Below are positions 27,051-36,017 of a DNA stretch of 64,000 nt, in pieces. Made by a program: the position numbers and the translations under genes. The notes beneath the pieces were generated by a model, which was not told the origin of the DNA, did not search any database, and saw nothing but the letters and a program-made list of their open reading frames with translations. Within the stretch, counting starts at the first letter, position 1; every line of letters starts with the position of its first letter. The stretch is from contig NZ_CP179930.1 in the NCBI RefSeq assembly GCF_047495495.1, positions 2,356,001-2,420,000 on the forward strand, in the 5' to 3' direction. Origin of the DNA: Zymobacter sp047495495. Lineage in GTDB: Bacteria; Pseudomonadota; Gammaproteobacteria; Pseudomonadales; Halomonadaceae.

Positions 27051-28088
27051 TTACTGAGAAGAGAACAGATCGAACGCGTGCTGATCGATCATCTCGAGCG
27101 CCTTACCGCCACCGCGTGCAACGCAGGTCAACGGGTCTTCCGCAATGCTGACGGGCAGACCGGTTTCTTCTGCGAGCAGGCGATCGATATCACGCAGCAG
27201 TGCGCCACCGCCGGTCAACATCAGACCACATTCAGCGATATCGGACGCCAGTTCGGGCGGAGACTGCTCTAGGGCGCTCTTCACGGCCGCTACGATTGCG
27301 GCCAGCGGTTCCTGCAACGCATCAAGAATCTCGTTGGAGTTCAGCGTGAAGCTACGCGGCACACCTTCGGCCAGGTTGCGGCCACGCACGTCGATCTCGC
27401 GCAGCTCGGTCCCCGGATAGGCACAGCCAATCTCTTCCTTGATGCGTTCGGCAGTGGCTTCACCGATCAGGCTGCCATAATGACGACGCACATAGGAGGT
27501 GATGGCTTCGTCGAAACGGTCACCGCCCACACGCACGGATTCAGAATAGACGACACCGGACAGTGAAATGATCGCGATTTCGGTCGTACCACCACCGATA
27601 TCCACCACCATCGACCCCTGCGCTTCTTCGACCTGCAGGCCGGCACCGATAGCAGCAGCCATCGGTTCTTCGATCAGGAACACTTCACGCGCACCAGCGC
27701 CTTCAGCGGATTCCTTGATCGCACGCCGTTCCACCTGAGTGGACATACAGGGCACGCAGACCAGCACGCGAGGGCTGGGCTTGATGAAGGTACTTTCATG
27801 TACCTTACGAATGAAATGCTGCAACATCTGTTCGGTAACGGTGAAGTTGGCAATGACGCCGTCCTTCATCGGCCGAATCGCCGTGATGTTACCGGGTGTA
27901 CGCCCCAGCATGCGTTTGGCATCCAGACCGACGGCTGCAACGGTCTGCATGTTGCCGGATTGACGGATGGCCACTACGGAGGGCTCGTCGAGAACGATAT
28001 CTCGACCGCGAACATAAATCAGGGTATTGGCCGTGCCCAGGTCGATCGCTAGATCGCTGGAAAACAGCCCACGAAGACGTTTAAACAT
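27051..28088 (-). CDS. mreB: Rod-shape-determining actin homologue MreB
   Basis: MreB polymerises under the inner membrane and guides lateral cell-wall growth, so a rod-shaped cell is expected. The 345-residue sequence begins MFKRLRGLFSSDLAIDLGTA, with the phosphate-1 loop at 15-22, VVDIGGGTTEIAI as phosphate-2 and LTGGGALL as the adenosine motif. ATG 28088 is chosen; the frame extends to 28133 without homology. It heads the mreBCD-maf-rng-yhdP-tldD run and diverges from gatC. Confidence 0.97.
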   Translation of the reverse strand: MFKRLRGLFSSDLAIDLGTANTLIYVRGRDIVLDEPSVVAIRQSGNMQTVAAVGLDAKRMLGRTPGNITAIRPMKDGVIANFTVTEQMLQHFIRKVHESTFIKPSPRVLVCVPCMSTQVERRAIKESAEGAGAREVFLIEEPMAAAIGAGLQVEEAQGSMVVDIGGGTTEIAIISLSGVVYSESVRVGGDRFDEAITSYVRRHYGSLIGEATAERIKEEIGCAYPGTELREIDVRGRNLAEGVPRSFTLNSNEILDALQEPLAAIVAAVKSALEQSPPELASDIAECGLMLTGGGALLRDIDRLLAEETGLPVSIAEDPLTCVARGGGKALEMIDQHAFDLFSSQ

Positions 28089-28344
28089 CGAATTTGGTAC
28101 CTGGCGTACTGACCGGAAACGGGTGCGGAGCAAACGTTAACATCGCACCCACTGAGCGGCAAGCGGGCTTACCTGCCGAGCATGTTAGAATATGATACCT
28201 TGTCACACACATGAGATATAGAGTGTGAACTCACCACATAAAGGGCAAGATGCGCGTCTTTTCTTACTATAGCGCATCATTTACACCCTTACGCTGGGCA
28301 AGATTGACACCTAGAGACTGACAACATTCCAGGACAGGAATTCC

Positions 28345-28632
28345 ATGGCGATTGAACTTGCAGACGTGTCACGCGCTGCGTACCTCGCACGCATAGGGGT
28401 CTCCGAAGCAGAGGCCGCCCGCTATGTCGACGATCTTTCTCACATCCTCGACATGGCCGATCAGCTGGCTTCCGTGGATACGGATGGCATCGAACCGCTG
28501 GCGCATCCGCTGGATGCCCTTCAGCCGTTGCGCCGCGACGAAGTCACGGAAACCAATCATCGCGACGACTTCCAGGCCTGCGCGCCTGCCGTTGCCGATG
28601 GGCTCTTCCTGGTGCCGCGCGTCGTCGAGTAA
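28345..28632 (+). CDS. gatC: Asp/Glu-tRNA amidotransferase subunit C
   Basis: GatC stabilises the GatCAB complex that amidates Asp-tRNA(Asn) or Glu-tRNA(Gln). The 95-residue product has the usual pattern: ARIGVSEAEAARYVDDLSHI, then DMADQLASVDTDGIEPLAHP, and a C-terminal LVPRVVE. ATG 28345 follows CAGGA. It precedes gatA by 88 nt. Confidence 0.95.
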   Translation: MAIELADVSRAAYLARIGVSEAEAARYVDDLSHILDMADQLASVDTDGIEPLAHPLDALQPLRRDEVTETNHRDDFQACAPAVADGLFLVPRVVE

Positions 28633-28720
28633 TCGCGTCGCCTGGCCACCTTATTTCCTATTTTCTGCGCCTAGCCCCAGTGATTATGTGCTCTGGCACA
28701 CGCAGACGAGAGATTGACGC

Positions 28721-30169
28721 ATGCTAGACATGACCCTTGCCGAGATGGCCCGCGGCCTTGCCTCGGGCGAACTCAAGAGCAGCGAGCTGACTAAGGCGCT
28801 GCTGGACCGCATCGAACAGCACGATGAAAAGATCAACAGCTTCATCACCGTCACGCGTGACGAGGCGCTCGAAGCCGCCGACGCAGCCGACGCCGCTCGT
28901 GCGCGTGGTGAAGCGGGCGCACTGACCGGTGCCCCTATCGCCCTGAAGGACATCTTCTGCACCAAGGACGTCCTCACCACGTGTGCCTCGCACATGCTGG
29001 ATAATTTCGTCTCTCCCTATGACGCAACTGTGGTCGAGCGCCTGAAAGCCGCCGGCACCGTCAGCCTCGGGAAGACCAATATGGATGAGTTCGCGATGGG
29101 CTCTTCCAACGAAAACAGTTTCTTCGGGCCGGTACACAACCCGTGGAACCTCGACCATGTACCGGGCGGCTCCTCAGGCGGCTCTGCTGCGGCCATCGCA
29201 GCAGGCTTCGTTCCTGCGGCTATGGGTACCGATACCGGCGGTTCCATCCGCCAGCCAGCGTCCTTCTGCGGTATCACCGGTCTGAAACCGACCTACGGTC
29301 GTGTCTCTCGCTACGGCATCATCGCTTATGCCTCCAGCCTCGATCAAGCCGGCCCGATGGCACGCACCGCCGAAGACTGTGCGCTGCTGATGAACGTCAT
29401 TGCCGGCCACGATCAGCGCGACTCCACCTGCGTAAACCAAGAGGTTCCTGACTACACCGCAGAGCTGGATAAACCGCTGAAAGGTCTGCGCATCGGTCTG
29501 CCCGTCGAGTACTTTGGCGAAGGTCTGGATGCTGGCGTTGAGAAAGTCGTTCGCGAAGCGATCCGTACCTACGAAGCACTGGGCGCAACCGTCGTCGAAG
29601 TGAGCCTGCCGCATACGCGTCTGGCCATCCCGACCTATTACGTCATCGCACCGGCGGAAGCCTCTTCCAACCTGTCTCGCTATGACGGTGTTCGTTTCGG
29701 CCATCGCTGCGATGACCCGAAAGACCTCATCGACATGTATCTGCGCTCACGCGCGGAAGGGTTCGGTGAAGAGGTCAAGCGCCGCATCCTGATGGGTACG
29801 CATACGCTGTCTGAAGGCTTCTATGACGCCTACTACCGCAAGGCACAGCGCGTTCGCCGCCTGATTCGCCAGGACTTCATCGACGCCTTCGAGAAGGTCG
29901 ACGTCCTGATGGGCCCCGCCGCCCCGACCCCTGCCTTCGGTATCGGTCAGCAGAGCGACCCGATCCAGATGTACTTGGGCGACATATACACCATTGCCAT
30001 CAACCTGGCGGGTATTCCGGGCATTAGCGTTCCGGTCGGCTTCACCGACGGACTGCCGGTAGGCCTTCAAATTCTCGGCCCGCACTTCGGTGAATCACGC
30101 CTGCTGAACACGGCTCACGTCTTCCAGCAGAACACCGACTGGCACACACGTCGTCCGACGCTCGACTGA
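28721..30169 (+). CDS. gatA: Asp/Glu-tRNA amidotransferase subunit A
   Basis: GatA is the glutaminase subunit that releases ammonia for the GatB transamidase site. The 482-residue amidase-signature protein has the catalytic Lys76 (ALKDIF), cis-Ser151 in GGSSGGSAAA and nucleophile Ser175 in GTDTGGSIRQP. Full length. It is 88 nt after gatC and 18 nt before gatB. Confidence 0.97.
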   Translation: MLDMTLAEMARGLASGELKSSELTKALLDRIEQHDEKINSFITVTRDEALEAADAADAARARGEAGALTGAPIALKDIFCTKDVLTTCASHMLDNFVSPYDATVVERLKAAGTVSLGKTNMDEFAMGSSNENSFFGPVHNPWNLDHVPGGSSGGSAAAIAAGFVPAAMGTDTGGSIRQPASFCGITGLKPTYGRVSRYGIIAYASSLDQAGPMARTAEDCALLMNVIAGHDQRDSTCVNQEVPDYTAELDKPLKGLRIGLPVEYFGEGLDAGVEKVVREAIRTYEALGATVVEVSLPHTRLAIPTYYVIAPAEASSNLSRYDGVRFGHRCDDPKDLIDMYLRSRAEGFGEEVKRRILMGTHTLSEGFYDAYYRKAQRVRRLIRQDFIDAFEKVDVLMGPAAPTPAFGIGQQSDPIQMYLGDIYTIAINLAGIPGISVPVGFTDGLPVGLQILGPHFGESRLLNTAHVFQQNTDWHTRRPTLD

Positions 30170-30187
30170 TAGGAAAAGGATACCGCC

Positions 30188-31648
30188 ATGCAATGGGAAA
30201 CCGTGATCGGGCTCGAAGTGCACGTTCAGCTTGCGACCCGCTCCAAAATATTCTCAGGTTCATCCACCGCATTCGGTGCAGAACCGAACACTCAGGCGAG
30301 CATCGTCGATTTGGGGATGCCGGGATCGCTGCCCGTACTGAACGAAGAAGCCGTCGCGATGGCGGTACGTTTCGGTCTGGCCATCGGAGCCGACATCTCG
30401 AAGCGTGCCGTCTTCGAACGTAAGAACTACTTCTACCCTGACCTGCCGAAAGGCTATCAGACGACCCAGATGGAAGAGCCAACCGTGGGTGCTGGCGTCA
30501 TCGAGATCACACTCGAAGACGGCTCACGCAAGGGTATCCGCGTTCACCATGCCCACCTCGAAGAAGATGCGGGTAAATCCCTGCACGAAGACTTCACGGG
30601 CATGACCGGCATCGACCTCAACCGTGCAGGCACACCGCTGCTGGAAATCGTATCCGAACCGGATATGCGTTCCGCGAAGGAAGCCTCCGCTTATCTGCAC
30701 GCGATCCACACGCTGGTTACGTATCTGGGCATTTCCGACGGCAACATGGCCGAAGGCTCGATGCGCTGCGACGTCAACGTGTCCGTCCGCCCGGTAGGCC
30801 AGCCTGAATTTGGCACCCGTGCCGAGATCAAGAACGTCAACTCATTCCGCTTCGTCGAGCGCGCCATCGCCCACGAAGTTGAACGCCAGATCGACCTGAT
30901 CGAAGACGGCGGCAAGGTGGTACAGGAAACGCGCCTGTATGATCCGGATGCCGACGAAACCCGCAGCATGCGCACTAAGGAAGAAGCGAACGACTACCGC
31001 TATTTCCCCTGCCCCGACCTGCTGCCGGTCATCCTCGACGACGACTACATTGAACGCCAGCGCGCCACACTGCCCGAGCTGCCGGAAGCCAAGCGCAATC
31101 GCTTCACCAGCGAGCTGGGCCTGTCCGAGTATGACGCAGGCATCTTGGCATCGTCCCGCATCATGGCCGACTACTTCGAACAGGTCATGAACATCTGCGA
31201 CGACGCCAAACTGGCCGCCAACTGGGTACAGGGCGACCTGTCCGCTCAGCTCAACCGCAACAACCTCGACATCGCCTCTAGCCCGGTCAGCGCAGAACAG
31301 CTCGGCGGTCTGCTGGTACGCGTCAAGGATGAAACCATCAACGGCAAGGCAGCCAAACAGGTCTTCCAGTCGTTGTGGAACGGCGAAGGTGCAACAGCGG
31401 ACGAACTGATCGAAAAACACGGTCTGAAACAGGTCACCGATACTGGTGCACTGGCCGCCATGATCGACGACGTGCTGGCCGCTAACCCGACGCAGGTCGA
31501 ACAGTACTGCGCTGCCGAACCGGACAAGCGCGGCAAGATGATCGGCTTCTTCGTGGGCAAGGCGATGCAGGCATCACGCGGCACCGCCAACCCGCAGCAG
31601 GTCAACACACTGCTGCGCGAGAAGCTGGACGAAAAAGCGAACGGTTAA
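30188..31648 (+). CDS. gatB: Asp/Glu-tRNA amidotransferase subunit B
   Basis: GatB phosphorylates the mischarged aminoacyl-tRNA and transfers ammonia to it. The 486-residue protein starts WETVIGLEVHVQL and contains YFYPDLPKGYQ, the DLNRAGTPLLEIVSEPDMRS stretch and the C-terminal YqeY-like tail domain (NPQQVNTLLREKL). ATG 30188 follows AAGGA. The gene ends the gatCAB operon at a strong terminator. Confidence 0.97.
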   Translation: MQWETVIGLEVHVQLATRSKIFSGSSTAFGAEPNTQASIVDLGMPGSLPVLNEEAVAMAVRFGLAIGADISKRAVFERKNYFYPDLPKGYQTTQMEEPTVGAGVIEITLEDGSRKGIRVHHAHLEEDAGKSLHEDFTGMTGIDLNRAGTPLLEIVSEPDMRSAKEASAYLHAIHTLVTYLGISDGNMAEGSMRCDVNVSVRPVGQPEFGTRAEIKNVNSFRFVERAIAHEVERQIDLIEDGGKVVQETRLYDPDADETRSMRTKEEANDYRYFPCPDLLPVILDDDYIERQRATLPELPEAKRNRFTSELGLSEYDAGILASSRIMADYFEQVMNICDDAKLAANWVQGDLSAQLNRNNLDIASSPVSAEQLGGLLVRVKDETINGKAAKQVFQSLWNGEGATADELIEKHGLKQVTDTGALAAMIDDVLAANPTQVEQYCAAEPDKRGKMIGFFVGKAMQASRGTANPQQVNTLLREKLDEKANG

Positions 31649-31673
31649 GGCAACCGACGTTTTTGATACAGAG

Positions 31674-31705
31674 AGGCCGTGGAGCATTCGCTCCACGGCC
31701 TTTTA
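31674..31705 (+). terminator. Intrinsic terminator after gatB
   Basis: AGGCCGTGGAGC (31674-31685), loop ATTC, GCTCCACGGCCT (31690-31701), then TTTAA: a perfect 12-bp G/C-rich stem with a T-run, 25 nt after the gatB stop. Confidence 0.93.
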
Positions 31706-31823
31706 ACTGCTTTCCAAACCACCATGCAAATAATGGTCTTATTACCCGATATCGAACTTGGCTGCGGTAATATCACCACCAATAACACACCGCATCCAAA
31801 TCACACTACGCCACACTCTTATA

Positions 31824-31945
31824 AGAGCGTTTTTCATAACGTCAATACCCATGCCATTGAAGGGACGGCAAACCACAACCTTGCGCTAGAAACCGTCTAG
31901 TTTAGAAAGGGTAGAGGCGATCGCTCCGGTTATGAAACAGCCTCT
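31824..31945. repeat. 122-bp MITE-like repeat, copy 1
   Basis: This 122-bp segment matches 56622-56742 over its full length, with no gap in the first 88 nt (about 81 percent identical by eye) and one 1-nt gap near the right end. Its ends form an imperfect inverted repeat of 17 nt: AGAGCGTTTTTCATAAC at the left, and at the right the reverse complement of AGAGGCTGTTTCATAAC (14 of 17 match). Short length, inverted ends and no full gene suggest a non-autonomous mobile element or the remnant of an insertion sequence. No target duplication is clear; the flanking TA on both sides is only suggestive. Confidence 0.7.
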
Positions 31946-32091
31946 AAGTACCAACCATCGTTCATATCAATCAATAAAAACCTTACGAAACAATACGCTG
32001 ACATAAATAAAGTATTAAAATATCACCAACACGCCACAAAAATTAAAAACACCAAAGCGCCGCCACTACACTAACCTTCAGGGAAAACATC

Positions 32092-32784
32092 ATGCCAAGA
32101 CGATTACTCACGTTACTATTACTTATATTCTCAAGCAGTTTAGCCGTTGCGGATGAACGGCTTTCCAACGGTACCCTACAGGCCTACTGGCGCCCCTACT
32201 GGGATGTTGACACTCGCGAATACCAGCCCGACCTGCAGATACGTTACATCGACCACCGTGATGATGATCAGCCAAGACGGATTATTGATATTCATACGAC
32301 GGCATCAGAAGCGTCACTTGAGGCGTTCATCCACCAACACTTCGATCATCTTCCAGACACGTTCTTCACCTACAAGGAAGGCTACGCCAATCAACCGGGC
32401 ACAGCGATTGTTCCCCGCGTACGGCGCTATGTGGAGTGCGATTCGCTCTATTATGAAGCGCGTCTGATCTCGTTCACCGCCGATCATCACTCCCCTATTT
32501 CAGACCAAGACACATTGAAGGATGAAGAGTTTGCAGGCTGCGGGGACCGCCATCCCTACGTGGCGTCTTACGCTGTGAAGGAAGGCGTATCGACCGCTCT
32601 AAAGAGCGCACCCAATGAAGGTGGCCGCATCGTTCATTCCTTAAGGGAAGGAGAACTGATCACGAGAATCAAGTCCATCAACAGTGAATGGATATATGCA
32701 TCGCTGTACAGCAACGACATCCCGATCCGCTATCCAGAAACTAAAGGGTATATAAGGCTGAAAGACCTGACGCCCGTAGACTAG
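32092..32784 (+). CDS. Secreted protein with SH3-like C-terminal part (paralogue 1)
   Basis: The 230-residue product has a signal peptide (cleavage likely after AVA at residue 20). The mature protein has two Cys (116 and 150) and a C-terminal part resembling a bacterial SH3 domain (LKSAPNEGGRIVHSL, then WIYASLY and GYIRLKDLTP). It is clearly paralogous to the next gene: both share SNGTLQAYW / NDGVLQAYW, YKEGYANQPGT / NKEGYLNQPGT and FAGCGDRHPY / FINCGERHPY. No function is recognised; export to periplasm or outside is inferred. The ribosome binding site AGGGA precedes ATG 32092. Confidence 0.85.
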   Translation: MPRRLLTLLLLIFSSSLAVADERLSNGTLQAYWRPYWDVDTREYQPDLQIRYIDHRDDDQPRRIIDIHTTASEASLEAFIHQHFDHLPDTFFTYKEGYANQPGTAIVPRVRRYVECDSLYYEARLISFTADHHSPISDQDTLKDEEFAGCGDRHPYVASYAVKEGVSTALKSAPNEGGRIVHSLREGELITRIKSINSEWIYASLYSNDIPIRYPETKGYIRLKDLTPVD

Positions 32785-32902
32785 AAAAACAGCCACTTAT
32801 CATCTCGAAGCTGCGGCCGATATAGCGTACACAATACCCAGTGAAACCCGCCGGACTTACCGCCCTCACGGTGGGGCGTGCCGTTTCCGCGGGCTTCCTT
32901 GC

Positions 32903-32931
32903 CCCTTTTACCAGTGGCTCTGGTAAAAGGG
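32903..32931. promoter_or_regulatory. 12-bp hairpin before secreted paralogue 2
   Basis: CCCTTTTACCAG (32903-32914), loop TGGCT, CTGGTAAAAGGG (32920-32931) is a perfect 12-bp stem. It lies 119 nt after the first paralogue and 25 nt before the start of the second, with no T-run. It could end transcription of the first gene or sit in the leader of the second and affect its translation or mRNA stability. Confidence 0.5.
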
Positions 32932-32956
32932 CGTGTACTCTTATGACGGGGCGGAC

Positions 32957-33760
32957 ATGAAGAAAAAAGCTTCTTTCCTCTTGGCGGCAACGCTTTTGCT
33001 GAGTTCATCAACGGCTTTTGCACAGCACACGCTAAATGACGGTGTGTTGCAGGCTTACTGGCAGAGCGAGTGGAATAAGGACGCCACCAAGATCACGTCT
33101 CAACTGAAAATGCGCTACATCGTTCACAACGATGGCTCCGCCCCCACCATGGTGGTCGACGTGCCTGTCGACAAGCAGGACAAGAAGAACCGTACGTTTA
33201 TCACCAAGCACTTTTCGTACGTACCCACCGAGTTCTTTCAGAACAAGGAAGGTTACCTCAACCAGCCGGGAACGCTTACCGTGCCCAGCCTGACGAAAGC
33301 CTTCGAGTGCACGTCGGCCTATAAGACCACCCAGCTGTCATCGTTTGTACCGGACATGTCATCAGGGCTTGCCGACACGACCACGGATGAGAAGTTCATC
33401 AACTGTGGAGAACGCCACCCTTACCTGACGTTCTATCGACTGTCCCCCAACCAGAAAGATATCTTCCTGAAGGCGGCCCCTGACGATAGCGCGGCCAATA
33501 CGATCCCGATAGGCAGCGATACGCTGCTGGCTAAACTACACACGGTCAACAAGGAATGGGCATACGTCGCTTTCTACGACGCCAGAACGCTGGATCAGAT
33601 CGGTGAACAGAAAGGGTATGTGCGCCTGAATACGCTATTGCCGCTGAAGAAAGCGCCCCCCGTTGCGGCGCCGGTCCGTCATCGACCCAAACCGTGCTGG
33701 TACCCGCGCGCCACCCATGACAAGGTGATGCGCGACCGACACTGCCGGTTCTCTTCATAG
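32957..33760 (+). CDS. Secreted protein with SH3-like C-terminal part (paralogue 2)
   Basis: The 267-residue product starts at ATG 32957 (the frame opens at GTG 32933) with a signal peptide of about 22 residues (MKKKASFLLA..., cleavage near AFA). It aligns over most of its length with the preceding protein, including Cys118 and Cys150 in the same contexts. It has an extra basic, Pro-rich tail after the SH3-like part (KKAPPVAAPVRHRPKP and on). The last 82 nt overlap the end of the opposing GNAT gene. Function unknown; a tandem duplication is inferred. Confidence 0.85.
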   Translation: MKKKASFLLAATLLLSSSTAFAQHTLNDGVLQAYWQSEWNKDATKITSQLKMRYIVHNDGSAPTMVVDVPVDKQDKKNRTFITKHFSYVPTEFFQNKEGYLNQPGTLTVPSLTKAFECTSAYKTTQLSSFVPDMSSGLADTTTDEKFINCGERHPYLTFYRLSPNQKDIFLKAAPDDSAANTIPIGSDTLLAKLHTVNKEWAYVAFYDARTLDQIGEQKGYVRLNTLLPLKKAPPVAAPVRHRPKPCWYPRATHDKVMRDRHCRFSS

Positions 33761-34188
33761 ATGGGAGCACTGTAATGGCGCAGGAAGTAGTCCTTGTCGA
33801 TCGCCTTGATCGTAAACCCGCAGCGCTGATAGAGCGCTAACGCGCCAAGACTGGAATCACCGGTGCCCACTTCAACCGAAACGGCACTTTGCCGCTGGGC
33901 GTATGCCTGTGCCGCCGTTACTAACTGACGGCCATAGCCTCGCCCTTGGCAGTCGGGCCGCACGGCTACGTTCATGAGCTCCATCACGCCTGGCTGCACG
34001 GCCATAATCGCCACGATACCCACGCTCTCGTTCCCTTCCTTCATGACCAGACAGTGGCTATCGTTCAGATAGCGTGCGATCTGGTCCCATTCGGGGTCAG
34101 CCAGCAACAGCAAGCAGGCTTCTGCTACGCCGATGGATGAGCAGGGAGTGATGGTTGCAGCGGGTATGGATAACACATTCAGGCACAT
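33679..34188 (-). CDS. GNAT-family N-acetyltransferase
   Basis: The 169-residue product has GNAT motif A, MNVAVRPDCQGRGYGRQLV, with the acetyl-CoA loop QGRGYG at 81-86, followed by ALALYQRCGFTIKAIDKDYF, a typical GNAT motif B. The C-terminal residues ENRQCRSRITLSW lie in the region that overlaps the secreted paralogue on the other strand. The substrate cannot be told from sequence. The ribosome binding site is weak. It converges tail-to-tail on the secreted protein gene. Confidence 0.88.
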   Translation of the reverse strand: MCLNVLSIPAATITPCSSIGVAEACLLLLADPEWDQIARYLNDSHCLVMKEGNESVGIVAIMAVQPGVMELMNVAVRPDCQGRGYGRQLVTAAQAYAQRQSAVSVEVGTGDSSLGALALYQRCGFTIKAIDKDYFLRHYSAPIYEENRQCRSRITLSWVARGYQHGLGR

Positions 34189-34245
34189 GGCAAGCTCTCG
34201 ATAGCAGCGGCCGCGCTGTTCGTTTTATTGTGCGGCCATCAACGC

Positions 34246-35358
34246 TCAGCGCTGGGTGCTCAGTAGCGCAATGATCGAATCCTGACTGATCTCACCGATA
34301 AAGCGCTCGTTTTCATCCTGCACGGGCACCCAATCGATGTTGTACTCATACATACGCGACAACAGTACGCGCAGGTTATCGTCCCACTGGCTCGTGACGG
34401 CCAGCGGCTGGCGGTACTCACCTACCGGACGGTCTTCCAGCACGCCTTTAATATCCTGACGACGAACCTGCCCTTGCGCCTTGCCGTGTTCATCGACGAT
34501 CACAATATGGCGACGCTCGTGGTCATCCATCAAGCGGCGCACGTCGGCAATTGGTGTACTGCGCGATACCGAGATCGGCTCGCTCACCGCATCGCCCGCC
34601 GCCACCAGCAACAGCCGCTTGAGGGTGCTGTCACCGCCCGTAAAGGTCGCGACAAACTCGTCAGCCGGACGCGCCAACAGCTCATCCGGGGTTGAGAACT
34701 GCACCAGGCGACCATCGCGGAACATCGCGATCTTGTCCGCCAGCTTGAGCGCTTCGTCAATATCATGGCTGACCATAATGACCGTCTTGCGCAGCTGCCG
34801 CTGCATCATCAGGAACTCATCCTGAATGGCGCTGCGGTTGATCGGGTCGATGGCACCGAACGGTTCGTCCATCAGCAGCAAGGGCGGATCAGCGGCCAGC
34901 GCTCGGATCACCCCAATGCGTTGCTGCTGCCCACCCGACAGTTCGTTCGGGTAGCGCGATAGGTAGCGCGAAGGCTCCAGCGCCACCATCGACATCAGCT
35001 CGCAAGCACGTTCGTGCATGCGCTTCTTGTCCCACCCCAGCAGCTTAGGCACCACCATGATGTTGTCTTTGATGGTCATATTGGGGAACAGACCGACCTG
35101 CTGAATGACATACCCCAGCGAGCGGCGCAGTTCGACCTTGTCGATGCCGCGCGTGTCGTTACCATCAATCAGGATACGACCGGAAGTCGGCTCGATCAGG
35201 CGGTTGATCATCTTCAGCGTTGTGGTTTTCCCACAGCCCGAAGGGCCAAGGAATACGCACATCTCGCCGCTTTTGACGGTCATGTTGACGTGGTCGACGG
35301 CAGTCGTCAGCCCTTGTTTCTGGCGAAACTGCTTGGTCAGCGAATCAAGTTCGATCAT
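34246..35358 (-). CDS. Osmoprotectant ABC transporter ATPase with CBS domains
   Basis: This is the ATPase of a glycine-betaine/carnitine/choline-type (OpuC/Osm) importer. The 370-residue protein has Walker A GPSGCGKT (38-45), LSGGQQQR, DEPF, and two C-terminal CBS-like domains (about 255-370) that in OpuA/OpuC sense ionic strength. It overlaps the upstream permease gene by 4 nt and is last in the operon. The ligand (betaine, choline, carnitine or another quaternary amine) is not fixed by sequence. Confidence 0.93.
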   Translation of the reverse strand: MIELDSLTKQFRQKQGLTTAVDHVNMTVKSGEMCVFLGPSGCGKTTTLKMINRLIEPTSGRILIDGNDTRGIDKVELRRSLGYVIQQVGLFPNMTIKDNIMVVPKLLGWDKKRMHERACELMSMVALEPSRYLSRYPNELSGGQQQRIGVIRALAADPPLLLMDEPFGAIDPINRSAIQDEFLMMQRQLRKTVIMVSHDIDEALKLADKIAMFRDGRLVQFSTPDELLARPADEFVATFTGGDSTLKRLLLVAAGDAVSEPISVSRSTPIADVRRLMDDHERRHIVIVDEHGKAQGQVRRQDIKGVLEDRPVGEYRQPLAVTSQWDDNLRVLLSRMYEYNIDWVPVQDENERFIGEISQDSIIALLSTQR

Positions 35359-36008
35359 GCACGAATTCCCTTGGAAGTCAGCAGGTTCTGAATCTGGTGA
35401 AGAATAATGTCAACGATAATGGCCAGCAGCGTGACGATGATCGCCGCAATGAATATCTGCACCTTGTTGCTCTGTCCAATGGCGTTGGTGATCAATAGCC
35501 CCAAGCCTCCAGCCCCGATGACGGGAGCGATGGTCATGGTGCCAATGTCCATGACGACGGCCGTACGGATACCGCTCATGATGGAAGGCACGGCAATGGG
35601 AATGTCCACCATGAACAACCGCTGCCAGTAAGTCATGCCGATACCGCGCCCCGCTTCCTTGATACTGTCATCCACCCCGCACAGCGCGAGGTACGTATTG
35701 CGGATAATGGGCAGCAGCGAATAGATGAAGACGGCAGAGATCGCGGGGGCCGCTCCTAGCCCCATGCCATAGCGGGCATAGAACGGCATCATGATCCCGA
35801 ACAGTGCGATGGCGGGCAGCGTAATCATCATCGTCGCGATCGACATGATGGGAGCGGCCAGCCAACGCAGTCTGACGCACAGCACGCTGAGGGGAACGCC
35901 GATGATCACGGCAAGCAGTACCGCGGCACCGACCATCAGAAGGTGCTGCACGGTCAAGATACCGACCTGGTACCAGTCCATGTTGAGCAGTGCATTGATA
36001 AGCGTCAT
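35355..36008 (-). CDS. Osmoprotectant ABC transporter permease 1
   Basis: The 217-residue product has about five to six membrane segments and the binding-protein-dependent permease motif (GIGMTYWQRLFMVDIPIAVPSI) near residues 122-143, where the EAA loop contacts the ATPase. It belongs to the OpuCB/OpuCD/OsmW/OsmY type. It follows the first binding-protein gene by 9 nt and overlaps the ATPase gene by 4 nt. Confidence 0.92.
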   Translation of the reverse strand: MTLINALLNMDWYQVGILTVQHLLMVGAAVLLAVIIGVPLSVLCVRLRWLAAPIMSIATMMITLPAIALFGIMMPFYARYGMGLGAAPAISAVFIYSLLPIIRNTYLALCGVDDSIKEAGRGIGMTYWQRLFMVDIPIAVPSIMSGIRTAVVMDIGTMTIAPVIGAGGLGLLITNAIGQSNKVQIFIAAIIVTLLAIIVDIILHQIQNLLTSKGIRA

Positions 36009-36017
36009 GTAAAAGCC

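Larger units (their letters stand above)
31649..32091. other. 443-nt intergenic region with terminator and repeat
   Basis: The region after gatB holds the gatB terminator (31674-31705), about 120 nt of sequence I cannot assign, a 122-bp repeat (31824-31945), and then an A/T-rich stretch (about 31975-32060) that probably carries the promoter for the secreted protein gene at 32092. A 73-codon frame across the repeat (31679-31900) starts inside the terminator and is not taken as a gene. Confidence 0.6.

Noticed and set aside
31679..31900. 73-codon frame across the first repeat
   Set aside because: It starts inside the gatB terminator and has no ribosome binding site; the shared segment with copy 2 is better explained as a repeat.
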